NCBI RefSeq assembly: GCF_009377175.1
Contig: NZ_VJZD01000073.1
Location: 1-38,211 of the forward strand
Length of the DNA stretch: 38,211 nucleotides
Direction: 5' to 3'
Origin: Streptomyces adustus
GTDB taxonomy: Bacteria > Actinomycetota > Actinomycetes > Streptomycetales > Streptomycetaceae
The translations under genes and the position numbers were made by a program. The notes below the pieces were generated by a model that was given only the letters and a program-made list of their open reading frames with translations, was not told the origin of the DNA and made no database searches. Positions 15,533 to 23,082 of this stretch are shown one piece after another. Within the stretch, counting starts at the first letter, position 1; each line of letters starts with the position of its first letter.

Positions 15533-16119
15533 TCAGGCCGGCGTCGCCGACTCGGTGTCGTCGCGGGCTTCGGCACGGATCGCCTGGCACTCCTCGGGGG
15601 CGGCCCGTGCGACAGCGGCATCCAGTCCGCCCAGTCCCCGCGCGAAGGCCTTTACGACGCGTTCGGCCCGCGTCCGCGGTCCGACGGCCGTCGGCACAGC
15701 GACCCGCGCAGACGCGATCCTCGTCGCCCAGATCCACGTCTCTCTCGCCGTGATCAGACGCATGCAGTCCTTGGTGAGGGCGAGCGCCTGACCGGGGTCG
15801 GCCGCGAGCCGCGGTTCGGACGCATCGCCGCCCAGCTCGAGGACGAGAGCCCGGCCGGATTCCTCACCGAGTTCGAGCAGGGCGGTCATCCGGTTCATCT
15901 GGAGGCTCAACAGTTCGTGCGTCAGCAGACGGTGCCGGGTGGCGCCCGCGTAGGCCAGAGGTTCGGGCGTGGGGGCAGCACGTCCGCCCACTCGGGGAAG
16001 AGCGGCCGCGACGTGCCTGCCGGTGCCGACAGTTCGAGGCCCGCCACGACGGTGTGGCTGGGGCCGGCCTGCCGTACGGCATCGGCGATCGGGCTCGGGG
16101 TCGATGCCTGACGGAACGG
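15533..16119 (-). pseudogene. Unrecognised helical protein gene with a 2-base frameshift and no start
   Basis: I do not recognise the family. From the left end upward on the minus strand, one frame reads a helical, Ala/Glu/Arg-rich protein (LLTHELLSLQMNRMTALLEL, TKDCMRLITARETWIWATRI, AAPEECQAIRAEARDD). Just upstream, near 15957-15960, the coding sense moves to another frame: ADAVRQAGPSHTVVAGLELS, RPLFPEWADVLPPRPNL. The join falls on CTCTGG, where one CT is extra; removing it gives a continuous reading through PNLAYAGATRHRLL. The upstream frame reaches a stop without an ATG, GTG or TTG, so the 5' end is also lost. Confidence 0.4.
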
Positions 16120-16172
16120 GACAGCCGGCCCCGGTGTGCGGAGGCCGGAACCCCCTTGAACGACAGGAGCAG

Positions 16173-16973
16173 TGACGCACGAGTCCGTCCATGCCTACGA
16201 CATGGTCGTCATGGGCGCGCGCCCGGTCGGCGAGAACGTCGCCGAGCGGGCCCGCTCCGCAGGCTCAGCACCGTGATCGTGGAGCGCGAACTGCTGGGCG
16301 GCGAATGCTCGTTCTGGTCCTGCGCACCCAGCAAAGCGCCGCTTCGGCCGGTGCTGACCCGCGCCGACGCGCGACGCGTCCCGGGCCTGGCCTGGCCTGG
16401 CCGCTGCCGCGCGAAACCCGCTGGATGTCGACGCGGTCCTCGCGCACCGCGATCGGATGGCCGCCCACTGAAAGGACGAGGACCAGGTCGACTGGCTCGA
16501 CCCGGTCTCCGTCGACCTGGTACGCGGTCACGGCCACGGCCGGCTCACCCGCCCGCGGCACATCTCGGTGCGGACCCCGGACCGAGGCACCGTCCGGCTG
16601 ACCGCACAGCAAGCCGTCGCGCTGCGTACCGGCACGGACACGGCCCTGCCCGGCATACCCGGCCTCGACACCGTACGGCCGTGGACCAACCGCGAGGCCA
16701 TCGGCGCCGACCACGTACCGGGTCGGCGCGCCGTGGTGGGCGCGGGTGTGGTCGCAGTCGAGCCGGCCACCGCCTGGCAGGCGCTCGGCTCCCAGGTGAC
16801 CCCGCCGGTCCGCGGCGACGGACTGCCGACCCGGATGGAACCGTTCGTCGGCGAGCTGGTCGCCGACGAACCGCGCGCAGCGGGCGTCGACATCCGGACG
16901 AGGTCCGCGATCACCTCCGTGAAGCGGGCGGGCAGCCCGGACGACGAGGTGCGCCCCGCAACGGTCGGGTCAT
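16173..16973 (+). pseudogene. FAD-dependent pyridine-nucleotide disulfide oxidoreductase, multiply frameshifted
   Basis: Three frames together rebuild one flavoprotein. The first has YDMVVMGARPVGENVAERAR (dinucleotide fold, with a Gly lost from GAGPVG). The second has VERELLGGECSFWSCAPSKA, the redox CX4C motif, then RPVLTRADARRVPGLA. The third, from about 16568, has VALRTGTDTALPGIPGL, RPWTNREAI, VVGAGVVAVEPATAWQALGS, RMEPFVGELVADEPRAAGVD, ending at 16973. This matches the dihydrolipoamide dehydrogenase / mycothione-reductase-like family with its dimerisation domain missing. At least three frameshifts make it non-functional. It lies directly upstream of the luciferase-like operon promoter. Confidence 0.7.
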
Positions 16974-17078
16974 GAAGCGGCCCGCCACCCACTCGCGAGG
17001 ATCGGGTAGACGGGCGGACGGACGGACCCGGCCCGACAGCGGGACACGCCCTCGGCATCGAGCACTTCATTCATTTAA

Positions 17079-17121
17079 TTGACACGTCAAGCATGTATGG
17101 AGATACTTGCTTAGTCAATCA
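17079..17121 (+). promoter_or_regulatory. Promoter of the luciferase-like operon with MarR-type operator (site C)
   Basis: TTGACA (17079-17084), a 17-base spacer and GATACT (17102-17107) form a near-consensus vegetative promoter, rare in this GC-rich DNA. TACTTGC-TTAG-TCAATCA (17104-17121) overlaps the -10, and the short palindrome TTGACACGTCAA (17079-17090) covers the -35. The first matches the operators beside MarR 3. Confidence 0.65.
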
Positions 17122-17170
17122 ATAACTTCCGAGTGGCCTGCGGCCCGCGGGATCACCGGTGGAGGAGACC

Positions 17171-18220
17171 ATGACGCCCCTGACCTTCGAAATAGGCCTC
17201 AACTCGTTCGGGGAGGTCGCCACGGACGGTGGCCGCGTGCTGAGCGACGCCGAGACCGTCCGCCTCCTCGTCGAGGAGGCGGCCCTCGCCGAATCCTCCG
17301 GGCTGGACGTCTTCAGCCTCGGCGAGCACTACCGACCGGGCCACGTCGACAGTGCCGCCGCCGTGCTGCTCTCCGCCATCGCCACCGCCACCGACCGCAT
17401 CCGTCTCGGCACCTCGGTGACCGTCCTGAGCACCAATGACCCTGTGCGGCTGTACCACGACTTCTCGACCCTGGACGCCGTGTCGGACGGCCGGGCCCAG
17501 CTCGTCCTCGGCCGGGCATCGGCCACGGAGTCCTTCCCCCTGTTCGGCTACGACCTCGCTGACTACGAGCAGCTGTTCGAGGAGAAGCTCGACCTTTTCA
17601 TGCGCCTGCAACGGGAGGAGACGGTGACGTGGTCCGGCGCGTTCCGGGCACCGCTCGCCGGACAGCTGCTGCGCCCCCGGATGGGCGACGGCGGAATCCC
17701 CACCTGGATCGGGGTGGGCGGCAGCCCGCACTCCGTGATCCGTGCCGCCGGGTACGGGCTGCCCATGATGATGGCGATCATCGGCGGACGCCCGCAGCGG
17801 TTCGCGGGCCACGTCACGCTCTACCGCGAGGCGCTGAAGCAGGCCGGGCACAAGGCGCGACCGATCGGCCAGCACTCCCTGGGCCTCGTCGCCGACACCG
17901 ACGAGGAAGCGGTCGAGACCTGGTGGGAGTACTGGCAGCCGGTCGTGTCCCAGGCCGCCGAGGAGCGGGGCTTCTACAAGCCGACCCGCGAACGGTACGA
18001 GGCGGAGATCGACCACGGCGCGCTGTTCGTCGGCTCCCCGGAAACCGTCGCCCAGAAGATCGCCCGGACGGCCCGTGACCTGCAACTGAGCCGCTTCGAC
18101 CTCAAATACGACATCATGCACCTGCCTCGCCGGGCCCGGGCCCGCACGATCGAGCTGCTGGGCCGCGAGGTCGCCCCGCGGGTCAGGGAACTGCTCGCCA
18201 AGGAGTCCCTCCATGGATGA
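17171..18220 (+). CDS. LLM-class flavin-dependent oxidoreductase 1
   Basis: This 349-residue luciferase-like monooxygenase has the TIM-barrel pattern of the family: FSLGEHYRPGH at about 51-61, RIRLGTSVTVLSTNDPVRLY near 80-100, GRAQLVLGRASATESFPLFG near 116-135 and a C-terminal HGALFVGSPETVAQKI. Such enzymes use FMNH2 or F420H2, usually supplied by a separate reductase, to oxidise or reduce small organic compounds. ATG 17171 is chosen because GGAGGAG ends four bases upstream; the in-frame GTG at 17159 lacks this. The stop overlaps the next start by eight bases, and an F420-NADP reductase-like gene follows, so the three act together. The promoter carries site C, linking it to MarR control. Confidence 0.87.
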   Translation: MTPLTFEIGLNSFGEVATDGGRVLSDAETVRLLVEEAALAESSGLDVFSLGEHYRPGHVDSAAAVLLSAIATATDRIRLGTSVTVLSTNDPVRLYHDFSTLDAVSDGRAQLVLGRASATESFPLFGYDLADYEQLFEEKLDLFMRLQREETVTWSGAFRAPLAGQLLRPRMGDGGIPTWIGVGGSPHSVIRAAGYGLPMMMAIIGGRPQRFAGHVTLYREALKQAGHKARPIGQHSLGLVADTDEEAVETWWEYWQPVVSQAAEERGFYKPTRERYEAEIDHGALFVGSPETVAQKIARTARDLQLSRFDLKYDIMHLPRRARARTIELLGREVAPRVRELLAKESLHG

Positions 18221-19244
18221 CATCGTTTTCGGCCTGGACACGTTCGGGGACATCCCCCAGGACGACGCCGGCGTCCCGGTCTCCCACGCGAGGGCGATAC
18301 GCCAGGTCGTCGACGAGGCCGTCCTCATGGACGACATCGGCGTCGACGTCATCGCACTGGGCGAGCACCACCGCCCCGAGTACTCGGTGTCGTCCCCGGA
18401 GACCGTGCTCGCCGGCATCGCCACGCGCACCGAGCGCATCCGCCTGTCCTCCGGTGTGACCGTGCTCAGCTCCGACGACCCCGTGCGGGTGTTCCAGCGC
18501 TTCGCGACGGTCGACGCCCTCTCCGGCGGGCGGGCCGAGGTCATCCTCGGCCGTGGCTCCTTCACCGAGTCCTTCCCCCTGTTCGGCTACGACCTCGCCG
18601 ACTACGAGGAGCTGTTCGAGGAGAAGCTCGAGTTGTTCGTGAAGCTGCTGGAGGAGAAGCCCGTCACCTGGTCGGGCACGATGCGGGCCCCTCTGGAGAA
18701 CACCGAGGTCTTCCCGACCACCGAGTCGGGACGCCTGACCACCTGGGTCGGCGTCGGCGGATCACCGCAGTCGGTCATCCGCACCGCCCGGCACGGCCTC
18801 CCGCTCATGCTCGCCGTCATCGGCGGCTCCTTCGAACGCTTCCTGCCCTACACGGACCTCTACCGGCGCGCGGCAGACAAGTTCGGCACCACGGCGCATC
18901 CGGTGGGCATGCACTCCCCCGGATTCGTCGCCGACACCGACGAAGAGGCTCGTGAGGTGTTCTGGCCGGGCTACCGGCTCATGCGTGACCGCATCGGCGC
19001 GCTGCGGGGCTGGGCGCCGGTGCGCCGGGAGGAGTTCGAAGCCGAGATCGAGCACGGCTCCTTGTACATCGGCTCGCCCGAGACGGTGGCGCGCAGGATC
19101 GCCGAGGCGGTCGGCGGGCTCGGCGTCGGCAGGTTCGACCTCCTGTACACCGCGGGTCCCCAGCCGGTCAGCGCCCGCCTGCGCGCGGTCGAGCTCTACG
19201 GCACGAAGGTGATCCCCATGGTCCGCGACATCCTCGCCGGCTGA
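18213..19244 (+). CDS. LLM-class flavin-dependent oxidoreductase 2
   Basis: This 343-residue paralogue of the preceding gene overlaps it by eight bases (ATGGATGA), so translation is probably coupled. It shares long identical stretches such as TESFPLFGYDLADYE and the LFEEKL helix. It has the family's LGEHHRPEY, RIRLSSGVTVLSSDDPVRVF and HGSLYIGSPETVARRI segments. The tandem pair could form a heterodimer as in bacterial luciferase LuxAB, or be two independent enzymes. Both keep the barrel motifs, so neither looks like a degenerate beta subunit. The substrate is unknown. F420 rather than FMN as cofactor is suggested only by the downstream reductase-like gene. Confidence 0.87.
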   Translation: MDDIVFGLDTFGDIPQDDAGVPVSHARAIRQVVDEAVLMDDIGVDVIALGEHHRPEYSVSSPETVLAGIATRTERIRLSSGVTVLSSDDPVRVFQRFATVDALSGGRAEVILGRGSFTESFPLFGYDLADYEELFEEKLELFVKLLEEKPVTWSGTMRAPLENTEVFPTTESGRLTTWVGVGGSPQSVIRTARHGLPLMLAVIGGSFERFLPYTDLYRRAADKFGTTAHPVGMHSPGFVADTDEEAREVFWPGYRLMRDRIGALRGWAPVRREEFEAEIEHGSLYIGSPETVARRIAEAVGGLGVGRFDLLYTAGPQPVSARLRAVELYGTKVIPMVRDILAG

Positions 19245-19263
19245 CGTCGCGAAAGGCAACGCA

Positions 19264-19977
19264 ATGCATGTACAGAACATCCGCACCCTGGGCATCCTGG
19301 GCGCCGGAAAAGTAGGCACCGTACTGGCACGACTGGCGCTGTCGGCGGGCTTTCGCGTCCTGATCGCCGGATCGGGGGCGCCCGAGAACATCGCGCTCAC
19401 CGTCGAGGTCCTCGCACCTGGTGCGACCCCGGTCACCGCCGCCGAGGCGGCGGCTTCGGCCGACATCGCGATCCTGGCGCTCCCCCTGGGCAAGTACCGC
19501 AGCATCCCGGTCGCCGCGCTGCACGGCAAACTGGTCGTCGACGCGATGAACTACTGGTGGGAGGTCGACGGGATACGCGACGACCTGACCGACCCACGCA
19601 CCTCCACCAGCGAGATCCTCCAGGCGTTCCTGCCGCGCTCCCGCGTGGTCAAGGCCTTCAACCACATGGGCTACCACGACCTCGAGGAGGAGGCCCGTCC
19701 GGCCGGCACGCCCGGCCGCAAGGCGATCGCCGTCGCCGGGAACACTCCCGCCGACCGGGCCACGACCGCACACCTCGTCGACGCCCTCGGCTTCGACCCC
19801 GTCATCGTCGGCCAGCTCGCCGAAGGCGTACGCCTCGAACCAGGCACCGAACCCTTCGGGGCCGACGTCAGCGCCGCCGAGCTGCGGGCCATGATCGACC
19901 GCTTCCCCGCGTCGGAGCGCGGACGGGTGGTCGGCCGGGCCCGCGCCGCCGCGAGTCCGCCCACCGCCGCGGCGTAG
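19264..19977 (+). CDS. F420H2:NADP oxidoreductase-like NAD(P)-binding protein
   Basis: This 237-residue protein starts with a Rossmann fold, TLGILGAGKVGTVLARLALS (residues 8-27), followed by a basic-poor GSGAPEN loop and the AEAAASADIAILALPLGKYR strand-helix. VVDAMNYWWEVDG near 90-105 and SRVVKAFNHMGYHDLEEEAR near 126-145 are typical of the F420-dependent NADP reductase / NADP_oxidoreductase (F420_oxidored) family. ATG 19264 has GAAAGG about seven bases upstream and begins 20 bases after the LLM-2 stop, so it is the third operon gene. It could recycle reduced F420 for the two LLM enzymes or act directly on NAD(P)-linked substrates. A broken paralogue lies at 31916-32541. A long hairpin follows. 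Confidence 0.82.
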   Translation: MHVQNIRTLGILGAGKVGTVLARLALSAGFRVLIAGSGAPENIALTVEVLAPGATPVTAAEAAASADIAILALPLGKYRSIPVAALHGKLVVDAMNYWWEVDGIRDDLTDPRTSTSEILQAFLPRSRVVKAFNHMGYHDLEEEARPAGTPGRKAIAVAGNTPADRATTAHLVDALGFDPVIVGQLAEGVRLEPGTEPFGADVSAAELRAMIDRFPASERGRVVGRARAAASPPTAAA

Positions 19978-20031
19978 GAGCCCTTGCCGAGGCTTCTTCG
20001 AGATCCGGGTACGCCGGACCGCACCGGGCGT

Positions 20032-20070
20032 GCGTGTGTGGCCCCGCCGCGGGGGCGGGGCCACACACGC
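20032..20070 (+). terminator. Strong 17-bp hairpin ending the LLM operon
   Basis: Positions 20032-20048 (GCGTGTGTGGCCCCGCC) and 20054-20070 are perfectly complementary, with a five-base loop. It lies 55 bases beyond the last stop of the three-gene operon. No U-tract follows. Confidence 0.65.
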
Positions 20071-20200
20071 GTCGTGGCTGCGGGCGACACCTTCGCGACG
20101 CGTGGACGCGAGCGCGTACGCCTACTCGGGACCGGATGCGAGAGGCCCTGTTCTCACGCCCAGACAGCCGCAATGTCACCCGATCGAGGCCAGTGTCTTG

Positions 20201-20587
20201 TCAGAACATGCCGTTCTGGTTCCGCGCCTCATCGGGGACCTGTTGCATGACATCCCAGTGCTCGGCAATCCGGCCCTCCTCCAGCCGGAAGATGTCGACA
20301 ATCGCCGTTTCAGGGCCGCCCGGCACCCGGACGCCGTGGACGTGGGCGATCACGTGGTCACCCTCGGCGAAGATCCGCTTCACCTCGGCGCGGAGGTGGG
20401 GGAAGTCTGCCTTGAGGGTTTCGACGAACTCCCGGAAGCCCTCCAGGCCGTCGGCGATCCGGGGGTTGTGCTGCACATAGTGGTGATCAAGCAGCTTCGA
20501 GGCCGCGTCGTGGTCCTTGTCGTTGATTGCAGCCTGGTAGAAGGCCAGGACGGTCTGCTTGTTCTCTTCAAGTCGCACGTTCGGCAT
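20201..20587 (-). CDS. SnoaL-like (NTF2-fold) protein
   Basis: This 128-residue protein is of the COG4922-type SnoaL-like group, often annotated as a predicted aldol-condensation or ester cyclase-like enzyme. It begins NKQTVLAFYQAAINDKDHDA, followed by LLDHHYVQHNPRIADGLEGF, then IAHVHGVRVPGGPETAIVDI and FRLEEGRIAEHWDVMQQVP, which builds the cone-shaped NTF2 fold. The paired His and Asn in YVQHNP and the final His-Trp-Asp are conserved in the group. ATG 20587 has GGGGGAG close upstream. It is divergent from a TetR gene, with several palindromes in the 75-base gap, so repression by that TetR is likely. Its substrate is unknown. Confidence 0.85.
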   Translation of the reverse strand: MPNVRLEENKQTVLAFYQAAINDKDHDAASKLLDHHYVQHNPRIADGLEGFREFVETLKADFPHLRAEVKRIFAEGDHVIAHVHGVRVPGGPETAIVDIFRLEEGRIAEHWDVMQQVPDEARNQNGMF

Positions 20588-20606
20588 AGCTCCCCCTCGT
20601 AAGTGA

Positions 20607-20653
20607 ACAGCTGTAGCGCTACGACTGTAGGGCAACAGTCGTGCAGATACAAT
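20607..20653. promoter_or_regulatory. Palindrome cluster and -10 between SnoaL-like and tetR
   Basis: Three inverted repeats sit side by side. ACAGCTGT is at 20607-20614 and GTAGCGCTAC at 20613-20622. ACGACTGT-N6-ACAGTCGT is at 20621-20642. TACAAT at 20648-20653 is a good -10, eight bases before the ATG of the tetR gene, so its mRNA may be leaderless. The third repeat would cover the -35 region. Confidence 0.6.
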
Positions 20654-20661
20654 CGATCACC

Positions 20662-21309
20662 ATGGATGCCAAGTCACCGAGCAAGCGACAGTCACGCGGG
20701 CGCAATCCCCGGGGCCAGGGCGAACGCCTCCGCGAGGAGATCGTCGCCGCCACTCTCCGCATGCTCAACGACCTAGGCGACGACCAGGCGCTGTCCCTCC
20801 GGGCCGTCGCCCGGGAGACCAACGTCGCCGCAACGTCGGTGTACCTCCACTTTCCCGACCGCGACGCGCTCGTCCTGGCCGCGCTGGAGCGCTGCCACCA
20901 GAACCTGATGCTCGCCGTGCAGCAAGCTGAGCTCACCGAGGAGGGTCCGGTCGCCCAACTGCGCGGCCGGACCCTCGTACTCGGGGCGTGGGCACATGAC
21001 CACCCGGGGCTCTACAAGGTGCTGCACGAAAGCACCCTCAACCAGCACGCGGACATGCGCTTCAAGGAAGAGCTCGGGCGCACGACCACGGCCGCGGTCC
21101 AAAGATGCATGGACGCCGGCCTGGCCCCCACGGACGACGCCTCCAGAGTGGCCCTCGACCTGCGCGCCGCCGTGCACGGCGCGGTCTCCATGCGGGTCAA
21201 CCAGCCCGACCAGCCCTGGCCCCCACTGGAAGACCAGATCGACCGCTTCCTCTGCAAACTCGTAGGCGTATCACCGGCCCCAACGCCCACAGAAACAACT
21301 GGCGAGTAG
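20662..21309 (+). CDS. TetR-family regulator (divergent from SnoaL-like gene)
   Basis: This 215-residue TetR protein has a basic N-terminal tail (SKRQSRGRNPRGQGERLREE) and a helix-turn-helix at about 25-70 (IVAATLRMLNDLGDDQALSL, RAVARETNVAATSVYLHFPD, RDALVLAAL). The helical C-terminus has LGAWAHDHPGLYKVLHEST and a closing IDRFLCKLVGV. ATG 20662 is preferred to the in-frame GTG at 20641 because the latter lies inside the large palindrome and upstream of the TACAAT -10. The divergent arrangement with the palindromes between suggests autoregulation plus control of the SnoaL-like gene. The ligand is not predictable. Confidence 0.86.
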   Translation: MDAKSPSKRQSRGRNPRGQGERLREEIVAATLRMLNDLGDDQALSLRAVARETNVAATSVYLHFPDRDALVLAALERCHQNLMLAVQQAELTEEGPVAQLRGRTLVLGAWAHDHPGLYKVLHESTLNQHADMRFKEELGRTTTAAVQRCMDAGLAPTDDASRVALDLRAAVHGAVSMRVNQPDQPWPPLEDQIDRFLCKLVGVSPAPTPTETTGE

Positions 21310-21720
21310 TCACGTGCCCCCAGATCTGCGGAATTCGAGCTTCGAAACCCCGGGCCGATCAGGAGCCTGCCTTGATACGCGCACCAGCCGGAGACCACCC
21401 AACCGGTCCGCCTCGTTCGAACCGATGCCCACCGTGATCGGTACGACAACGGCTTCTCACGCTCCCGGCGTCCCGAGCGCAGATACGCCGATGACGCTTG
21501 GGACGCCGCTCAGATGCAGCACCAGTTCAGCAACCGGCAGCCATCCCTGACGCCTGTCCGGTGGCCCGGATGACCTCACACGGCGTGGCTACCGGACAGG
21601 CGCAAGTCCTACGCGGTGCCTGCGTTGTGCTCTGCACTCGCCATGACGGCAGGTCGCAACGGGGATCCTGCGGACTCTCTCGCCCTGCCTCACGGGCGGC
21701 CGACTCATCAAGGAACAAAC
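21310..21720. other. Intergenic stretch with a long inverted repeat at 21552-21601
   Basis: No gene is recognised in 21310-21720. GCCTGTCCGGT (21552-21562) and ACCGGACAGGC (21591-21601) are perfectly complementary over 11 bp. A further GCC/GGC pairing is possible inside. It could end the tetR transcript or form a leader structure for the small peptide gene at 21723. Confidence 0.45.
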
Positions 21721-21722
21721 CC

Positions 21723-21953
21723 ATGCCACAAGCCTCGAAGGCGGTCGAGGTTCCGCACGCCGACGGCGAGTGGGACCTGAGCACGACCATCACGACGTCT
21801 CCGACGCCGATCACCGAGATGTGCGACACCGACGACGGAGAGGCCGCGGCCGTCGTCGCAGTCGAATCTGCCTGTGACGCCGACTGTCAGCCGATTCGGG
21901 GCGCCCCGGGGAGCTGTTCGGCCGCCCGTCACCGACCTCGTACCGCCCCTTGA
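21723..21953 (+). CDS. Possible FxLD-type lanthipeptide precursor (orphan peptide)
   Basis: This 76-residue frame has AAGGA eight bases before its ATG. The N-terminal part is acidic and leader-like, with EWDLSTTITTSPTPI at about 16-30. It is followed by EMCDTDDG (32-39) and a core containing Cys 34, 51, 55 and 65. FxLD-family lanthipeptide precursors carry an F-x-LD motif, then a Thr/Ser-rich stretch, then a C-x-TDDGC-type core start. Here the motif reads WDLS, and the usual Cys after TDDG is a Glu. No dehydratase, cyclase, methyltransferase or transporter is nearby, so it would have to be modified in trans or be a relic. It could also be an unrelated small protein. The RBS and acidic leader are seen; the family is an inference from pattern. 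Confidence 0.45.
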   Translation: MPQASKAVEVPHADGEWDLSTTITTSPTPITEMCDTDDGEAAAVVAVESACDADCQPIRGAPGSCSAARHRPRTAP

Positions 21954-21958
21954 CCCGG

Positions 21959-22693
21959 TCAGGAGGGCGCGCCGGCCAGAACTTCCACCTTGCCGGTGTC
22001 GAGCGAGTAGAAGGCGCCGACCACGGCAAGGGCGCCCTTGCTCACCAGCGGGGCGAGGTCATCGTTGGAGCGCAGATCGGCCGCGGTCAACGTGACCTGG
22101 GCACGGGCCATGGTCTCGACCGGGTCGGCGCCGCCTTCCCGGGCCGCCTGCTCGTAAGCCGGTTGCAGGGCCTTGACGATCGCCTGCAGGTTGCCGGGCA
22201 GCGGTTTGCCGTCACGAATGGATGCGTACGCCGCCTTGACGGCGCCGCAGCGCTGATGCCCGAGGACCACGATGAGGGGCGTACCGCTCGTCATCGGCCC
22301 GTACTCGACAGAACCAGTGACCACCGGTCCGACCGCCTCCCCGCCCGTGCGCATCACGTAAAGGTCACCCAGGCCGGTGTCGAAGAGGAGTTCAGGCGGC
22401 ACCCGGGAGTCGATACACGAGAGGATCGACCCGAAAGGCTCCTGCTCCTGGGCCACGAACTGACGCCGGTTCGGATCCCGGTCGGGGTGTTGAAGGTCTC
22501 CGCTCACCCAACGCTCATTGCCTTCCATCAACCTCGCGAACGCCGCGGCGGGCGTGGTGGGCCGTGCTTCCGGCGAAGCGCTGGCCACCGAGGAGGCGAC
22601 CCCCATCGATGAGCACCCCGTGAGCGCGACCACGCCGCCCACAACGCCGCCGACAAGCAGCGTTCTACGATCCGGACGCCCGGCTCTGTCCAT
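21959..22693 (-). CDS. Beta-class carbonic anhydrase, predicted lipoprotein
   Basis: This 244-residue beta-carbonic anhydrase hydrates CO2 to bicarbonate. The zinc ligands are Cys93 in SCIDSR, His146 and Cys149 in GHQRCGAV, with the Asp95-Arg97 catalytic dyad. The N-terminus carries a twin arginine (DRRTLLVGG) followed by a hydrophobic stretch and the lipobox LTGC (Cys27). The enzyme is therefore probably exported, perhaps by Tat, and anchored on the outer face of the membrane, unlike the usual cytoplasmic form. ATG 22693 has GAGGGGAAG upstream. It is convergent with the small peptide gene, leaving only five bases between the two stops, and the ISL3 element lies upstream. Confidence 0.88.
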   Translation of the reverse strand: MDRAGRPDRRTLLVGGVVGGVVALTGCSSMGVASSVASASPEARPTTPAAAFARLMEGNERWVSGDLQHPDRDPNRRQFVAQEQEPFGSILSCIDSRVPPELLFDTGLGDLYVMRTGGEAVGPVVTGSVEYGPMTSGTPLIVVLGHQRCGAVKAAYASIRDGKPLPGNLQAIVKALQPAYEQAAREGGADPVETMARAQVTLTAADLRSNDDLAPLVSKGALAVVGAFYSLDTGKVEVLAGAPS

Positions 22694-23019
22694 CGGTCGC
22701 TTCCCCTCGATACCGCCCAGACACGTCCCTGTGTTCTGACCAGGCCAATTGTTCATCCGGTGTGGGTGTCCCGGCTGGAGGCGCAAGCGGGCAAGCGCTG
22801 CATTGCCGCAGACGGCCCACAGAGCAGGCCCAGGCAGCGGCACGAACCCCTGAAGCCGAGACCGCAGCGTGAGCGAGGACCGGTGGCCAGGGGACGGCGG
22901 GTCAACAGGTGCCGCCGGGGCGCCCGAGACCCAGGGTTTCGACGGGCGTCTTACCGCCAATCAGGTACAGGCCGAACAGTCCAAGAAAGAACCTGTAGGC
23001 CAAACAGAGGAACCACACC
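22694..23019. other. Upstream region of the carbonic anhydrase gene
   Basis: No gene is recognised between the carbonic anhydrase start and the ISL3 target site. The insertion appears to have landed in non-coding DNA. Confidence 0.4.
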
Positions 23020-23027
23020 TGATTTCT
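23020..23027. repeat. Target-site duplication, left copy
   Basis: TGATTTCT directly precedes the left end of the ISL3 element and recurs at 24656-24663. Eight bases is the usual ISL3 duplication length. Confidence 0.85.
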
Positions 23028-23053
23028 GGCCCTGTCTCACTTTCGGTGGTGAC
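23028..23053 (+). repeat. ISL3 left inverted repeat
   Basis: Begins GGCCCTGTCTCA, then TTCGGTGGTGAC after two variable bases. The mirror copy is at 24630-24655. Confidence 0.85.
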
Positions 23054-23082
23054 AGACAGTCGCGAGAGTCGTTGATGCACAT

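Noticed and set aside
17159..17170. GTG start four codons before LLM 1
   Set aside because: It lies within the Shine-Dalgarno region that serves ATG 17171.
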